Below, piece after piece: positions 1 to 8,767 of a stretch of DNA of 64,000 bases. Position 1 is the first letter of the stretch; each line of letters starts with the position of its first letter. Below the pieces are notes generated by a model. The model made no database searches, was not told where the DNA came from, and was given only the letters and a program-made list of their open reading frames with translations. The stretch comes from Rosettibacter primus (GTDB lineage Bacteria; Bacteroidota; Ignavibacteria; Ignavibacteriales; Melioribacteraceae), in the NCBI RefSeq assembly GCF_036860675.1, contig NZ_JAYKGK010000004.1, forward strand, positions 247,746-311,745. The letters run 5' to 3'. A program made the position numbers and the translations under genes.

Positions 1-3000
1 TTCCTTAATGATTGAACTAATGTTCTTAAGTTGTGCATCCAATATTTTTTTGATTTCTGGTCTGCAGCTGCCACAGCTTGTCCCAGCACTTGTTACATTA
101 CATAATTCATCAATATTTGTAATACCGGTTTTAATTTTATTTATCAGTGTTGATTCACTAATAGAATTGCAGGAACAAATTATTTTGCCATTTAATGAAA
201 TATCGTTATTAGAAGGTCTTAATAACTGAGACCTTTTTTCTTCAGAGAGTTCAATTTTATTTTTTATAAGATTTTTAAATTCGTTAACCTCGCTTTTATC
301 TCCGATTAATACAGCCCCAATTAATCTCTGATTATGGACAATACATTTTTTATAGTATTTCTTTTTTCTATCGATAAATATTACTTCTTCATAATTGTTA
401 TCATCGGGTGGAATTTGTGTTGTTCCAATTGTAATGAGATCAAAACTATTCATCTTTAGTATATTCACAGACAATGAACCTTCATAGTAAACACTCATGT
501 TGCCGCTTAAATGTTTTGCAAGAATTTCTGCTTGTTCTTTTATTGCAATAATATTTCCATAACAAATGTTATTGAATTCAGCAATTTCACCTATGGCATA
601 AATTGACGAATCTGAAGTTTGTAAATACTTATTTACAATTACACCTTTACCACATTTTAGGCCTGCATCTTTAGCTATTTCAATGTTTGGTATTGTACCA
701 GTAGCAAGTATTAAGGCATCACATTCAATATATTCTCCGCTTTTTAGTTTTATACTTGTCAGTCTTTCTTTTCCAAATACTAATTCAACTTCATTATTAA
801 AATTAATTTTTATGCCTCTAGCGATAAGTTCATCAAGTAATAATTGACTTGCCTGCAGGTCCAGGTATTTATCCATTAAACGCGATGTTCTATGAATTAT
901 AGTTACTTGCACATCTTTTTCAGATAATGAAGAGGCTAATTCAATACCAAGCAATCCTCCGCCAACAATAACAATGCGATTATCTTTTTTACAATATGGC
1001 AGTAATTTATCCGCATCGTTAATTGTTCTCAAATAAAATATTCCCTCAATATTTAGATTAAGAGATTCAATAATTTTAGGTCTGCTTCCTGTAGACAAAA
1101 TTAAAACATCATAATTATGTTCATTACCATTAGTATCAATAACAGTTTTAGATTCTCTATTTATTTTTTTAATAGCAACTCCTTTTTTTATGGAGATATT
1201 GCACCCATCATTTTTACTTTTCATTATAATTCTATGCCAGTTTAATTCTCCCGAGATATAATACGGTAAAAGTGTTCTATTGTAGAATGGTTGTAATTCT
1301 TCGGAAAAGATTTCAATGTCATCATTGGCATTAAGTTTTGTATAATACTTAATAAAATTGAATGCAGATATACCAGCTCCAATAAGTATTATTTTTTGTT
1401 TTTTCTTTAAATACTTTTTAACTTCTACCGCAGCATACTTAAGGTCAGGTTCTTTAGATAATGGATCGATTAGGTTGTTCGTTAGATTATTTGCACGGCA
1501 TAAATCTGAATTTAAAATTTTGCCCCAATGCATGGGAAGAAAAACAACACCTTTTTTTATATCTTCATTTATCTTAGCTTCAACAATAACATTGCCTCTT
1601 TTATTTTTAATTTCTACAAGGTCTCCATCACAAATATTTCTTTCATCAGCATCAACGCGATTTATTTCCAAGTATGGATAAGGAATGTGTTGTTTTAATT
1701 TTTTTACTTTACCTGTTTTGGTCATTGTATGCCATTGATCACGAATTCTACCTGTTGTAAGTATAAGTGGAAAATCATCATTTGTATTTTCAGATTCATT
1801 CATATCAGGAGTTTTATGAATTAATGCTTTTTGAGTTTTTGTATAGAAATTAAAATCTGAAAACAATCTTTTTGCTTGAAAATCATCCAATGATTTAAAT
1901 GGCCATTGGACTGTGCCTTTTTCTTTTAAGATAGAATAGTTAAGAGCCGATATATCAGCATTTGTTCCTTTTGATAACCTGCAATGTTCATCAAATATTT
2001 CACTCATATTTTTATAATTAAATGCTTTTCCGAAACCCATTTTATTAGCAAATCGTATTATAATTTCAGCATCGGGCAATGCTTCGCCTGGAGGTAATAC
2101 TACTGGAGACAAGTAAGAAATTCTTCTCTCTGAATTTGTCATCGTTCCTTCTTTTTCAGCCCAGGAAGCAGCCGGTAAAATAACATCGGCATAATTCAAT
2201 GTTTGTGAATTTTTAGATATATCTTGAACAACAACAAACTTTGCCATTTGCAGTGCTTTTTCAACTTTTCTTGAATCTGGCATACTTACCACAGGGTTTG
2301 TACATATAATCCAAATTGCCTTAAGTTTGCCTTCAATCAATGCATCAAACATTTCGGTTGCAGATAACCCTGGCTTGGATTTAATTTCCTTGCTTCCCCA
2401 AAATTCCTGTAAAAATTTTCTATGTTCAGGATTTGATAGTTCCCTGTGATTAGGTAAAAGATTACACATTCCACCAACTTCTCTTCCTCCCATTGCATTA
2501 GGTTGACCTGTTAATGAAAATGGTCCACAGCCAGGTTTCCCTATTTTTCCTGTAATTAGTGATAAGTTTATCATGCTTAAATTTTTCTTGACTCCTACTA
2601 CACTTTGGTTTAATCCCATTGCCCAGAAAGAAATAAAGCCGTTTGATTTACCGATAAATTCAGCGGCTTTAATTATTAGTTCTACAGGGACATCACAAAT
2701 ATCAGATGCTTCACTTAGGCTTCGGTTCATAACTAATTTTTTGTATTCTTCAAATCCTTCTGTATGCTTCTCTATGAAATTTTTGTCTATATAATTCATT
2801 TCAATCAAACAACGCCCAATAGCATTGTTTAATACTATATCTGTTCCGGGTTTTAATTGAAGATGAATATCTGCAATAGAGCATGATTCAGTATGTCTTG
2901 GATCAGCTACAATTATTTTTACATCTGGATTATTGTTCTTATGTTTTTCAATTCTTCTGAACAAAATAGGATGACACCAGGCTGGATTTGCTCCACTTAT

Positions 3001-3510
3001 ATATAAACAATCTGCCAATTCAATATCTTCGTAACTACACGGAACTGCATCTTCTCCCAATGATAATTTATAAGCTGTAACTGCAGAACTCATACATAAT
3101 CTTGAATTTGTATCAATATTATTCGAACCAATAAAACCTTTCATCAATTTGTTGATAACATAATATTCTTCAGTTAAACACTGACCTGACACATAAAAAC
3201 CAATTGAATCTGGTCCATATTTTTTAATTAATGCTTTGAAAACATTGGCAATGCGATTCAAAGCATCATCCCAGGAAACTCTTTTCATTTGATGGCTGCG
3301 GGATAATCGCATCTGAGGATAAAGCAACCTGTCTGATTTGTCATTTACTGTAAAATGAAGATTAATTCCCTTTGAACATAACATCCCTTTATTTACAGAA
3401 TTATCAGGGTCGCCTTCAACTATAATTTTATTTTCGGAAATTTTTTTTATCACTATACCGCAGCCTACACCACAGTAACAACATGTTGATTTATATGAAT
3501 CGTATTTCAT
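1..3510 (-). CDS. nasA: Assimilatory nitrate reductase fused to FAD/NAD(P)H reductase and [2Fe-2S] domains (3' end cut by window edge)
   Basis: The reading frame stays open from an ATG at 3510 (AGAAAG upstream) to base 1, giving at least 1170 residues. Residues 1-50 hold an N-terminal [4Fe-4S] motif (C10, C13, C17, C45, then K47). A molybdopterin-oxidoreductase body runs to about residue 690, including its molydopterin-dinucleotide-binding C-terminal part. From about residue 705 an FAD/NAD-linked reductase of the NirB-N-terminal/rubredoxin-reductase type begins with a GAGISAF dinucleotide fold and a second GGGLLGIELA fold. From about 1107 a BFD-like [2Fe-2S] domain shows CSC and CGSC pairs. 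The chain therefore looks self-sufficient: NAD(P)H to FAD to Fe-S to Mo-bisMGD, reducing nitrate to nitrite in the cytoplasm. It follows narK by 41 bp, presumably in one operon. Comparable fusions are known in Bacteroidota. The 3' end lies outside the window. Confidence 0.9.
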   Translation of the reverse strand, partial: MKYDSYKSTCCYCGVGCGIVIKKISENKIIVEGDPDNSVNKGMLCSKGINLHFTVNDKSDRLLYPQMRLSRSHQMKRVSWDDALNRIANVFKALIKKYGPDSIGFYVSGQCLTEEYYVINKLMKGFIGSNNIDTNSRLCMSSAVTAYKLSLGEDAVPCSYEDIELADCLYISGANPAWCHPILFRRIEKHKNNNPDVKIIVADPRHTESCSIADIHLQLKPGTDIVLNNAIGRCLIEMNYIDKNFIEKHTEGFEEYKKLVMNRSLSEASDICDVPVELIIKAAEFIGKSNGFISFWAMGLNQSVVGVKKNLSMINLSLITGKIGKPGCGPFSLTGQPNAMGGREVGGMCNLLPNHRELSNPEHRKFLQEFWGSKEIKSKPGLSATEMFDALIEGKLKAIWIICTNPVVSMPDSRKVEKALQMAKFVVVQDISKNSQTLNYADVILPAASWAEKEGTMTNSERRISYLSPVVLPPGEALPDAEIIIRFANKMGFGKAFNYKNMSEIFDEHCRLSKGTNADISALNYSILKEKGTVQWPFKSLDDFQAKRLFSDFNFYTKTQKALIHKTPDMNESENTNDDFPLILTTGRIRDQWHTMTKTGKVKKLKQHIPYPYLEINRVDADERNICDGDLVEIKNKRGNVIVEAKINEDIKKGVVFLPMHWGKILNSDLCRANNLTNNLIDPLSKEPDLKYAAVEVKKYLKKKQKIILIGAGISAFNFIKYYTKLNANDDIEIFSEELQPFYNRTLLPYYISGELNWHRIIMKSKNDGCNISIKKGVAIKKINRESKTVIDTNGNEHNYDVLILSTGSRPKIIESLNLNIEGIFYLRTINDADKLLPYCKKDNRIVIVGGGLLGIELASSLSEKDVQVTIIHRTSRLMDKYLDLQASQLLLDELIARGIKINFNNEVELVFGKERLTSIKLKSGEYIECDALILATGTIPNIEIAKDAGLKCGKGVIVNKYLQTSDSSIYAIGEIAEFNNICYGNIIAIKEQAEILAKHLSGNMSVYYEGSLSVNILKMNSFDLITIGTTQIPPDDNNYEEVIFIDRKKKYYKKCIVHNQRLIGAVLIGDKSEVNEFKNLIKNKIELSEEKRSQLLRPSNNDISLNGKIICSCNSISESTLINKIKTGITNIDELCNVTSAGTSCGSCRPEIKKILDAQLKNISSIIKE

Positions 3511-3551
3511 TATGCTACTTTCTAATTTGTTTCACATTAATAAAAAAATTA

Positions 3552-4865
3552 TCAAGAGACAGATTCCAACTCTAAGTTTTCGAGTAAAATATTTTTTTCT
3601 TTTTTTGTTTGATTAAATTTCAACATAAATAACAATCCGATAATGAATACGGTTATACCTATGAAAACAAATGCTTCTTTATAACTAAATGAATCTGATT
3701 TAAACAAGAACCCTGCAAGAACTGCCCCAATATTTCCACCGGCTGCAACAATACCACTAACACTTCCAATTGCTTCTTTATTGATAAAAGGAACAATAGA
3801 ATAATTAGCTCCGTTTGCCATCTTCAGAAATAATGCAAATACGAGCATGGAAATAACAGCAATGGTAAGGTTGTTAGTATTAGCAAATAGAATGATGCCT
3901 AGTCCTTCTAGTATTAATGTTATCCCTAAAAAAATTCCTTTTCCTTTAATACCATACTTACTACCAATTTTATCTGCGTAAATTCCACCTAAAGCACGCG
4001 CAAATAAGTTCATAATTCCAAAAATACTTGCAAGAGCTCCAGCAAAAACAATGTCTGCCTTGAAGTAATCCACAAAGTATATTGCTGCGACATTATCAAA
4101 AGTTATTTCTATACCAAAACTTGCAGCATATGCCATTGCAAGGAGCCATGTTCTGTAATCTGTTATTGCTTTATTTAATTTACCTTTGCTATTTCTTTTT
4201 ATATATAATTTTTTACTTATTTCTTTATAATTACCATATGGTGTATCTTTTGTAAATTTATAATAGACATAAGCTAAGACCAATAATATTATCCCTGGAA
4301 TAATCATAGCCAATCGCCAGGCTATAAATTTTGTAAAACCTATTGATACAATAGCACTAAATATTAAAGGCATAACAAGATTGGTAACCCCGCCACCTAA
4401 ATTGCCCCAGCCGGCTGCAATTGCATTAGCAGTTCCAACAATTTTTGAATCAAACATTACAGATGTATGAAACTGAGTTATAACAAAAGATGCCCCAATA
4501 ATTCCAATCAAGAACCTAAATATTAACAATGATAAATAGTCATTGCATAAACCTATAAATATAATTGGGATAGCACCTAAGACCAATAAAATTGTATATG
4601 ATAATCTTGGACCTAAAGAATCGCATAATCTTCCAAATACAATTCGAGCAAAAATTGTTGCAAATACAGATGCAATAACAAGATTGCCTATTTCCTCTTT
4701 GCTTAATGCAAATTCTTCTCTTACTACAGGCATAAGAGGAGCAATTCCAAACCAACCAAAAAAACAAAAGAAAAATGTTATCCAAGTAATATGAAAGGTT
4801 TTCATTTGTATGCTTGAAAAGTTTATTAGATTTATTTTATCGAGTGGTTTTATAGAATTTTCCAT
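3552..4865 (-). CDS. narK: NarK/NasA-type nitrate/nitrite transporter (MFS)
   Basis: The 437-residue protein is an integral inner-membrane permease of the major facilitator superfamily. About twelve hydrophobic segments are visible. The loop after the second helix reads FGRLCDSLGPR, the MFS signature, and the glycine-rich stretches AAGWGNLGGG and AAGGNIGA are the nitrate signatures typical of NNP-family carriers. It should import nitrate, or exchange nitrate for nitrite, for the fused reductase directly downstream. The start is ATG with GGAGA about 6 bp upstream. An 86-bp gap separates it from the folded element at 4952-5091, which would lie in its 5' leader if transcription begins further upstream. 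Substrate direction cannot be read from sequence. Confidence 0.9.
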   Translation of the reverse strand: MENSIKPLDKINLINFSSIQMKTFHITWITFFFCFFGWFGIAPLMPVVREEFALSKEEIGNLVIASVFATIFARIVFGRLCDSLGPRLSYTILLVLGAIPIIFIGLCNDYLSLLIFRFLIGIIGASFVITQFHTSVMFDSKIVGTANAIAAGWGNLGGGVTNLVMPLIFSAIVSIGFTKFIAWRLAMIIPGIILLVLAYVYYKFTKDTPYGNYKEISKKLYIKRNSKGKLNKAITDYRTWLLAMAYAASFGIEITFDNVAAIYFVDYFKADIVFAGALASIFGIMNLFARALGGIYADKIGSKYGIKGKGIFLGITLILEGLGIILFANTNNLTIAVISMLVFALFLKMANGANYSIVPFINKEAIGSVSGIVAAGGNIGAVLAGFLFKSDSFSYKEAFVFIGITVFIIGLLFMLKFNQTKKEKNILLENLELESVS

Positions 4866-4951
4866 TTTTCTATCTCCATAGTTAAATCAACCTTTTCTAT
4901 AATTTTATTAATCTTATTGTATCTTTAATATATAATATTTATTTTTGATCG

Positions 4952-5091
4952 AGCAGGTAAGTAAACAGAAGCTAAAAAGAAAGGCAGATCCAAAATGGAT
5001 TATACCTTTTAGAATGCTTCTCAACTATTTCACTATGAAGGAACCGCCAAGTTCATTAAAAATAGTGAAATAAGGTTATCTTACCTGCTCA
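4952..5091. ncRNA. Highly structured non-coding RNA candidate (leader of narK or independent sRNA)
   Basis: A perfect 11-bp stem, GAGCAGGTAAG at 4952 with CTTACCTGCTC at 5081, closes a 140-nt unit. Inside lie a second perfect 11-bp stem (CTATTTCACTAT / ATAGTGAAATAA region, capped by GAAC/GTTC) and a third arm (AGAAGC / GCTTCT) enclosing an ATCCA/TGGAT hairpin flanked by GGTA-type pairing. This three-arm fold around a multiloop is far beyond chance for AT-rich intergenic DNA. On the minus strand it would sit in the 5' leader of narK and the molybdoenzyme gene, suggesting a cis-regulator. On the plus strand the closing stem is followed by ATTTTTTATA, which would suit a terminated small RNA. I do not recognise a known riboswitch consensus in it. 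Confidence 0.6.
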
Positions 5092-5466
5092 TTTTTTATA
5101 TTACTTTAAAATAAAGCAGAATTGTTAAATTACCTTATTTTTTTAGTCATTATATAATTTTTCCCTTAATAAAATAGTAATTATATTTATTTCACCTACA
5201 ATTATAAAGTTTATAAGATATAGTGTCAAGTATCACCAAAAATTTTTATAGAAATTTTTAAAGATTTTTTATTTAGTAAATTTACAAGTTAAGATAAATA
5301 TCTTATTAATAATATGAATGCCTTAAAGTTTATTACAACATAATAATGGAATTCCAAAAAGGTATTTTAATGATTGAAAATTTATAACTTTCGGCGACCC
5401 TTTCTTTGGTATATCGAAGTTAGTGACTTAACTTTTTAACACCTTCTTAAAAGATGGGAAGTAAAT
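5092..5466. other. AT-rich intergenic region
   Basis: No reading frame of note. It probably holds the promoter(s) for the narK operon on the minus strand, but no clear TTG...TAnnTTTG box was found. It contains A/T-rich short inverted stretches near 5238-5270 that I do not interpret. Confidence 0.4.
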
Positions 5467-5518
5467 ATTTTTTCAGAGGCTGCCCCTGTAAAATTCAGGG
5501 GCAAACCTCTGAAAAAAT
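5467..5518 (-). terminator. Rho-independent terminator of the amtB-porin-glnK operon
   Basis: It lies 6 bp beyond the glnK stop. A nested hairpin forms from TTTTCAGAGG with CCTCTGAAAA, and inside it CCCCTG with CAGGGG. It is flanked by A and T runs on both sides, so it could terminate in either direction. Confidence 0.85.
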
Positions 5519-5523
5519 GATAA

Positions 5524-5862
5524 TTATAAAGCACTTTCTCCAGATTCACCGGTTCTTATTCTTATTGCATCTTTAACATCATAAATGAAAATTTTACCAT
5601 CTCCAACTTGTCCAGTCTTTCCAACATTTATTATTATTTCAATTGCTTTTTCTAATTTATCATCAGAGCATATCAACTCAATTTTTACTTTTGGTACAAA
5701 ATTGATATTGTATTCTGTGCCACGATAAACTTCTTTATGCCCTTTTTGTCTTCCGTAGCCTCGAACTTCTGAAACTGTAAGTCCGGCAAAGCCTGCTTCG
5801 CTTAATGCTTCTTGAACCTCATCCAACTTATGAGGTCTTATTATTGCTTCTATTTTTTTCAT
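5524..5862 (-). CDS. glnK: Nitrogen regulatory protein P-II
   Basis: The 112-residue length is exactly the family norm. The N-terminus MKKIEAIIRPHKLDEV, the T-loop with YRGTEYNINF (its uridylylatable Tyr), the Walker-like GKTGQVGDGKIF B-loop, and the C-terminal IRTGESGESAL are all hallmarks of PII. It binds ATP/ADP and 2-oxoglutarate and, by its place in an operon with amtB, most likely docks into the ammonium channel to block it when nitrogen is plentiful. The genes are separated only by short gaps (29 bp to the porin), and a terminator follows. GlnK rather than GlnB is preferred because of the amtB linkage; sequence alone does not separate them. Confidence 0.93.
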   Translation of the reverse strand: MKKIEAIIRPHKLDEVQEALSEAGFAGLTVSEVRGYGRQKGHKEVYRGTEYNINFVPKVKIELICSDDKLEKAIEIIINVGKTGQVGDGKIFIYDVKDAIRIRTGESGESAL

Positions 5863-5891
5863 AACAACCTCTCAAAATAATTTTTTATTAA

Positions 5892-6938
5892 TTAAAAACT
5901 AAAAGATAAACCTAATGAAATTGTATTTGAAGTTTTTGCAATACCATTTTCTTCGATAAATATTTCTTTATTAGCACTATCCAATCTATATTCAAGTCTG
6001 AATACTAATGCATCTAATTTGAATGTAGGTACAACTGTAAAATTGAAAGTTTTCAAATCAGTTATTCCAGTTCTTGCACCTTGTTCATCTGAGAAATATT
6101 CAGCTCGTAATCCAACATCAAAACCTTCACTTAATTTAATTACAGGTTGAATTCCAAAACCCAACCATTTTGTATCTTCATCATTAATTTTTTCCATCCC
6201 ATAATTAAATTGGAAATTAAGTGCTACATTAGAAATTAAATTTGTAATACCAGTTATATCAAAAGAATTTCTTGCATTATTTGAATTAATCTGCTCTGCA
6301 CCATATGAATATGAAAAACCTACAGAGAGAGGATTCCCTAAATTTAATCCTAACCGCGCTATAATGGTTTTATCCTTATTGTTATCTACAAGTAAATCCC
6401 AGCCATTTACAACTCCAATTTTTATATCAACCTCTGATGATGGTATATAATTAACATATCCACCAACATGAGTGAAAGGTTCAGCTAAACCAAAAAGATA
6501 ACCACGTGATATTGTTGGATTACTCGGTCCTTCAATTACTTCAATTCCTTCAAATGTTACAAATTTGCCAGCTGTAAATTTCCATTGGTCATTAAATGAA
6601 TAAGTTAAATAAGCTTCTTGTAGATCCACAGCAATAGGACCTGCTCCAATAGCTGTTTGATGCAAAATTCCATGAACACCTGCATCAGTTCCAAAATCTA
6701 TTTGTGCGTTATAAGTTAATTTATCGGAAGAATTACCTGTTAATTCAAAATGAATATTATTAATTGCTATTTGATTTGCTTTTGCATCATAAGAGCGCAA
6801 TGAATTAACAGTACTTTTACTCAGGTTATAATTATATGAAGTTTCCATATAACCATTTAAAGATAATTTAGAATTTTGGGCAAAATTAAATGAAAATGTT
6901 AAAAGAAGTATTATGATCAAATTATATATAGTTTTCAT
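5892..6938 (-). CDS. Outer-membrane beta-barrel porin in the ammonium operon
   Basis: The protein has 348 residues. A signal peptide of about 20 residues (hydrophobic core IIILLLTFSF, cut near NFAQ) is followed by alternating-hydrophobicity strands rich in aromatic residues and ending in LGLSFSF, a terminal-Phe barrel signature. The order of strands and motifs such as NGYMETSYNYN and the TAGKFVTFEG region match the OmpL-like porin-2 (bbp2) group of Bacteroidota. It is sandwiched between amtB and glnK with gaps of 21 and 29 bp, so it is almost certainly cotranscribed. It probably lets small nitrogen compounds cross the outer membrane. Substrate is inferred from context only. Confidence 0.75.
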   Translation of the reverse strand: MKTIYNLIIILLLTFSFNFAQNSKLSLNGYMETSYNYNLSKSTVNSLRSYDAKANQIAINNIHFELTGNSSDKLTYNAQIDFGTDAGVHGILHQTAIGAGPIAVDLQEAYLTYSFNDQWKFTAGKFVTFEGIEVIEGPSNPTISRGYLFGLAEPFTHVGGYVNYIPSSEVDIKIGVVNGWDLLVDNNKDKTIIARLGLNLGNPLSVGFSYSYGAEQINSNNARNSFDITGITNLISNVALNFQFNYGMEKINDEDTKWLGFGIQPVIKLSEGFDVGLRAEYFSDEQGARTGITDLKTFNFTVVPTFKLDALVFRLEYRLDSANKEIFIEENGIAKTSNTISLGLSFSF

Positions 6939-6959
6939 TTTATCACTCCTTTTTGTTTA

Positions 6960-8252
6960 CTATTTAGCAACTTTTTCAAATTCTGGATATGCTTCCATTC
7001 CGTGTTCGCCAATATCCAACCCTTCAATTTCTTCTGTCATTGATACTCTTATACCAAGTAGTTTCTTCAAAATCAACCATACTACAAAAGAAATAATAAA
7101 TGTAAAAGCTCCAACTGTTATTACTCCTATCAATTGATTGGTAAAAAGTTTAATACCGCCACCAAAGAATAATCCATTGCCAGTTGTTCCGGGCATAAAA
7201 ACATCTTGTGCAAAAAGTCCAACTGCTAAAGTTCCAAACACTCCATTGACTAAATGAACAGATATAGCTCCAACAGGGTCATCGACTTTGATTTTATCAA
7301 AAAATATTACTGAAAAAACAACGATAACACCTGCAATAGCACCAATTATCAAAGAACTCTCTACACTTACAAAAGCACATCCTGCGGTTATAGCAACCAG
7401 ACCTGCAAGACAACCGTTAATTGTCATACTTAAATCTGGTTTACCAAGGACTATCCAGGCTACAACAGTAGAACTTAGTAAACCAGCAATAGCAGCACTA
7501 TTAGTTGTAACAACTATTCTTGAAATATTATTTACATCAGCTGCCATAGTACTGCCTGGATTAAATCCAAACCAACCGAGCCACAGGACAAAAACACCGA
7601 TTGTTGCCGATGTCATATTATGACCGGGGATGGGATTGATTTTGCCATCTTTATATTTATTTAAGCGTGGACCTAATATAATTGCTCCTGCAAGTGCAGC
7701 CCAGCCGCCAACAGAATGAACAACAGTAGAGCCTGCAAAATCCCAGAAACCTAATTGAGCAAGCCAGCCTCCTCCCCAAATCCAATGACCTGTTATTGGA
7801 TACATAATTGCAACTAAGATGAAAGAGAAGATAATGAAATCAATATACTTTATTCTTTCTGCTACTGCTCCAGATACAATTGTTGCAGCAGTTCCAGCAA
7901 ATACAAGCTGAAAAAAGAATTTTGCAAGAAGTGGCACTGTTGCCCAGCTGATTGCAGAATAAACTCCAGAATAAGCATCACCTGTTGCAGGACTATTATC
8001 CGCTCCACTTAAACCTATTAATCCTTTATAACCTATAAAACCATTTCCATCTCCAAACATTAATCCCCAACCAATAAGCCAGAAGGCAAACGATGAAATT
8101 GCAAATACAATAAAATTCTTTGAAAGAATATTTACTGTATTTTTACTTTGTGTAAATCCTGATTCTACAAGAGCAAAACCAAGATTCATAAAAAATACAA
8201 GACATGCTGTGATAAGTACCCATATTGTATCAAAGATTATTTTATTTTCCAT
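6960..8252 (-). CDS. amtB: Ammonium transporter Amt
   Basis: The 430-residue protein has about eleven transmembrane helices and the Amt signatures: the FMNLGFALVESGF start of helix 1, GGWLAQLGFWDFAGSTVVHSVGG, and the two pore histidines in GHNMTSAT and SVHLVNGVFG. The family conducts ammonium or ammonia across the inner membrane and is gated by GlnK, encoded two genes downstream. The start is ATG with a strong GGAGG 8 bp upstream; no signal peptide is predicted, as in many Bacteroidota Amt proteins. The C-terminal tail with GMEAYPEF is the usual GlnK-contact region. Confidence 0.95.
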   Translation of the reverse strand: MENKIIFDTIWVLITACLVFFMNLGFALVESGFTQSKNTVNILSKNFIVFAISSFAFWLIGWGLMFGDGNGFIGYKGLIGLSGADNSPATGDAYSGVYSAISWATVPLLAKFFFQLVFAGTAATIVSGAVAERIKYIDFIIFSFILVAIMYPITGHWIWGGGWLAQLGFWDFAGSTVVHSVGGWAALAGAIILGPRLNKYKDGKINPIPGHNMTSATIGVFVLWLGWFGFNPGSTMAADVNNISRIVVTTNSAAIAGLLSSTVVAWIVLGKPDLSMTINGCLAGLVAITAGCAFVSVESSLIIGAIAGVIVVFSVIFFDKIKVDDPVGAISVHLVNGVFGTLAVGLFAQDVFMPGTTGNGLFFGGGIKLFTNQLIGVITVGAFTFIISFVVWLILKKLLGIRVSMTEEIEGLDIGEHGMEAYPEFEKVAK

Positions 8253-8767
8253 AAAGTATACCTCCGTTTATATATTAATTAACATTTATCAAATGAAAGA
8301 TTAATGAGCATTTTTTATAAATACATTATCTATTTAATGTAATGAACAAATAGAGTTCAGATAAAATAAAATTAGATAAACCTCGCTTGACAATTGATGT
8401 TTCACATAATCTTAAAATATATGGACCCTACTTTATGCTTTATTGAAAGAGCAATTTTAGAACAAATTAAATAATGTCATGTAAATCCTGTATGGAACCA
8501 AATAAATAGAATGTTTATAGAGCTATATATTTTATTTAAGTTTATTGATGCCATTTGGGGATAATTTTATTGTTAAGAAAAATAAAGAAATAATTAATTA
8601 GGTATTATTGTTATATTACCTTAATATATTAGGTAATTCTATATACAAATATAGAATTATATGGTTTAAAGTCAAGTTCCCCTAAATATTTTTTTTATGA
8701 AATTAGAAGCTAAATAGAATAAATAAATGAAAAGTTAGATGGGGCTTCGGATATTTTCAGTCTATGA
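8253..8767. other. Intergenic region between amtB and lptD
   Basis: About 500 bp of AT-rich DNA without a credible gene. It must carry the amtB promoter on the minus strand. I searched by eye for a sigma-54 box (TGGCAC-N5-TTGC) and for TTG-N20-TAnnTTTG and found neither convincingly. Confidence 0.4.

Noticed and set aside
7288..7623. Plus-strand 111-residue frame within amtB
   Set aside because: Antisense shadow of a clear transporter gene; same judgement for the other frames lying opposite known genes.
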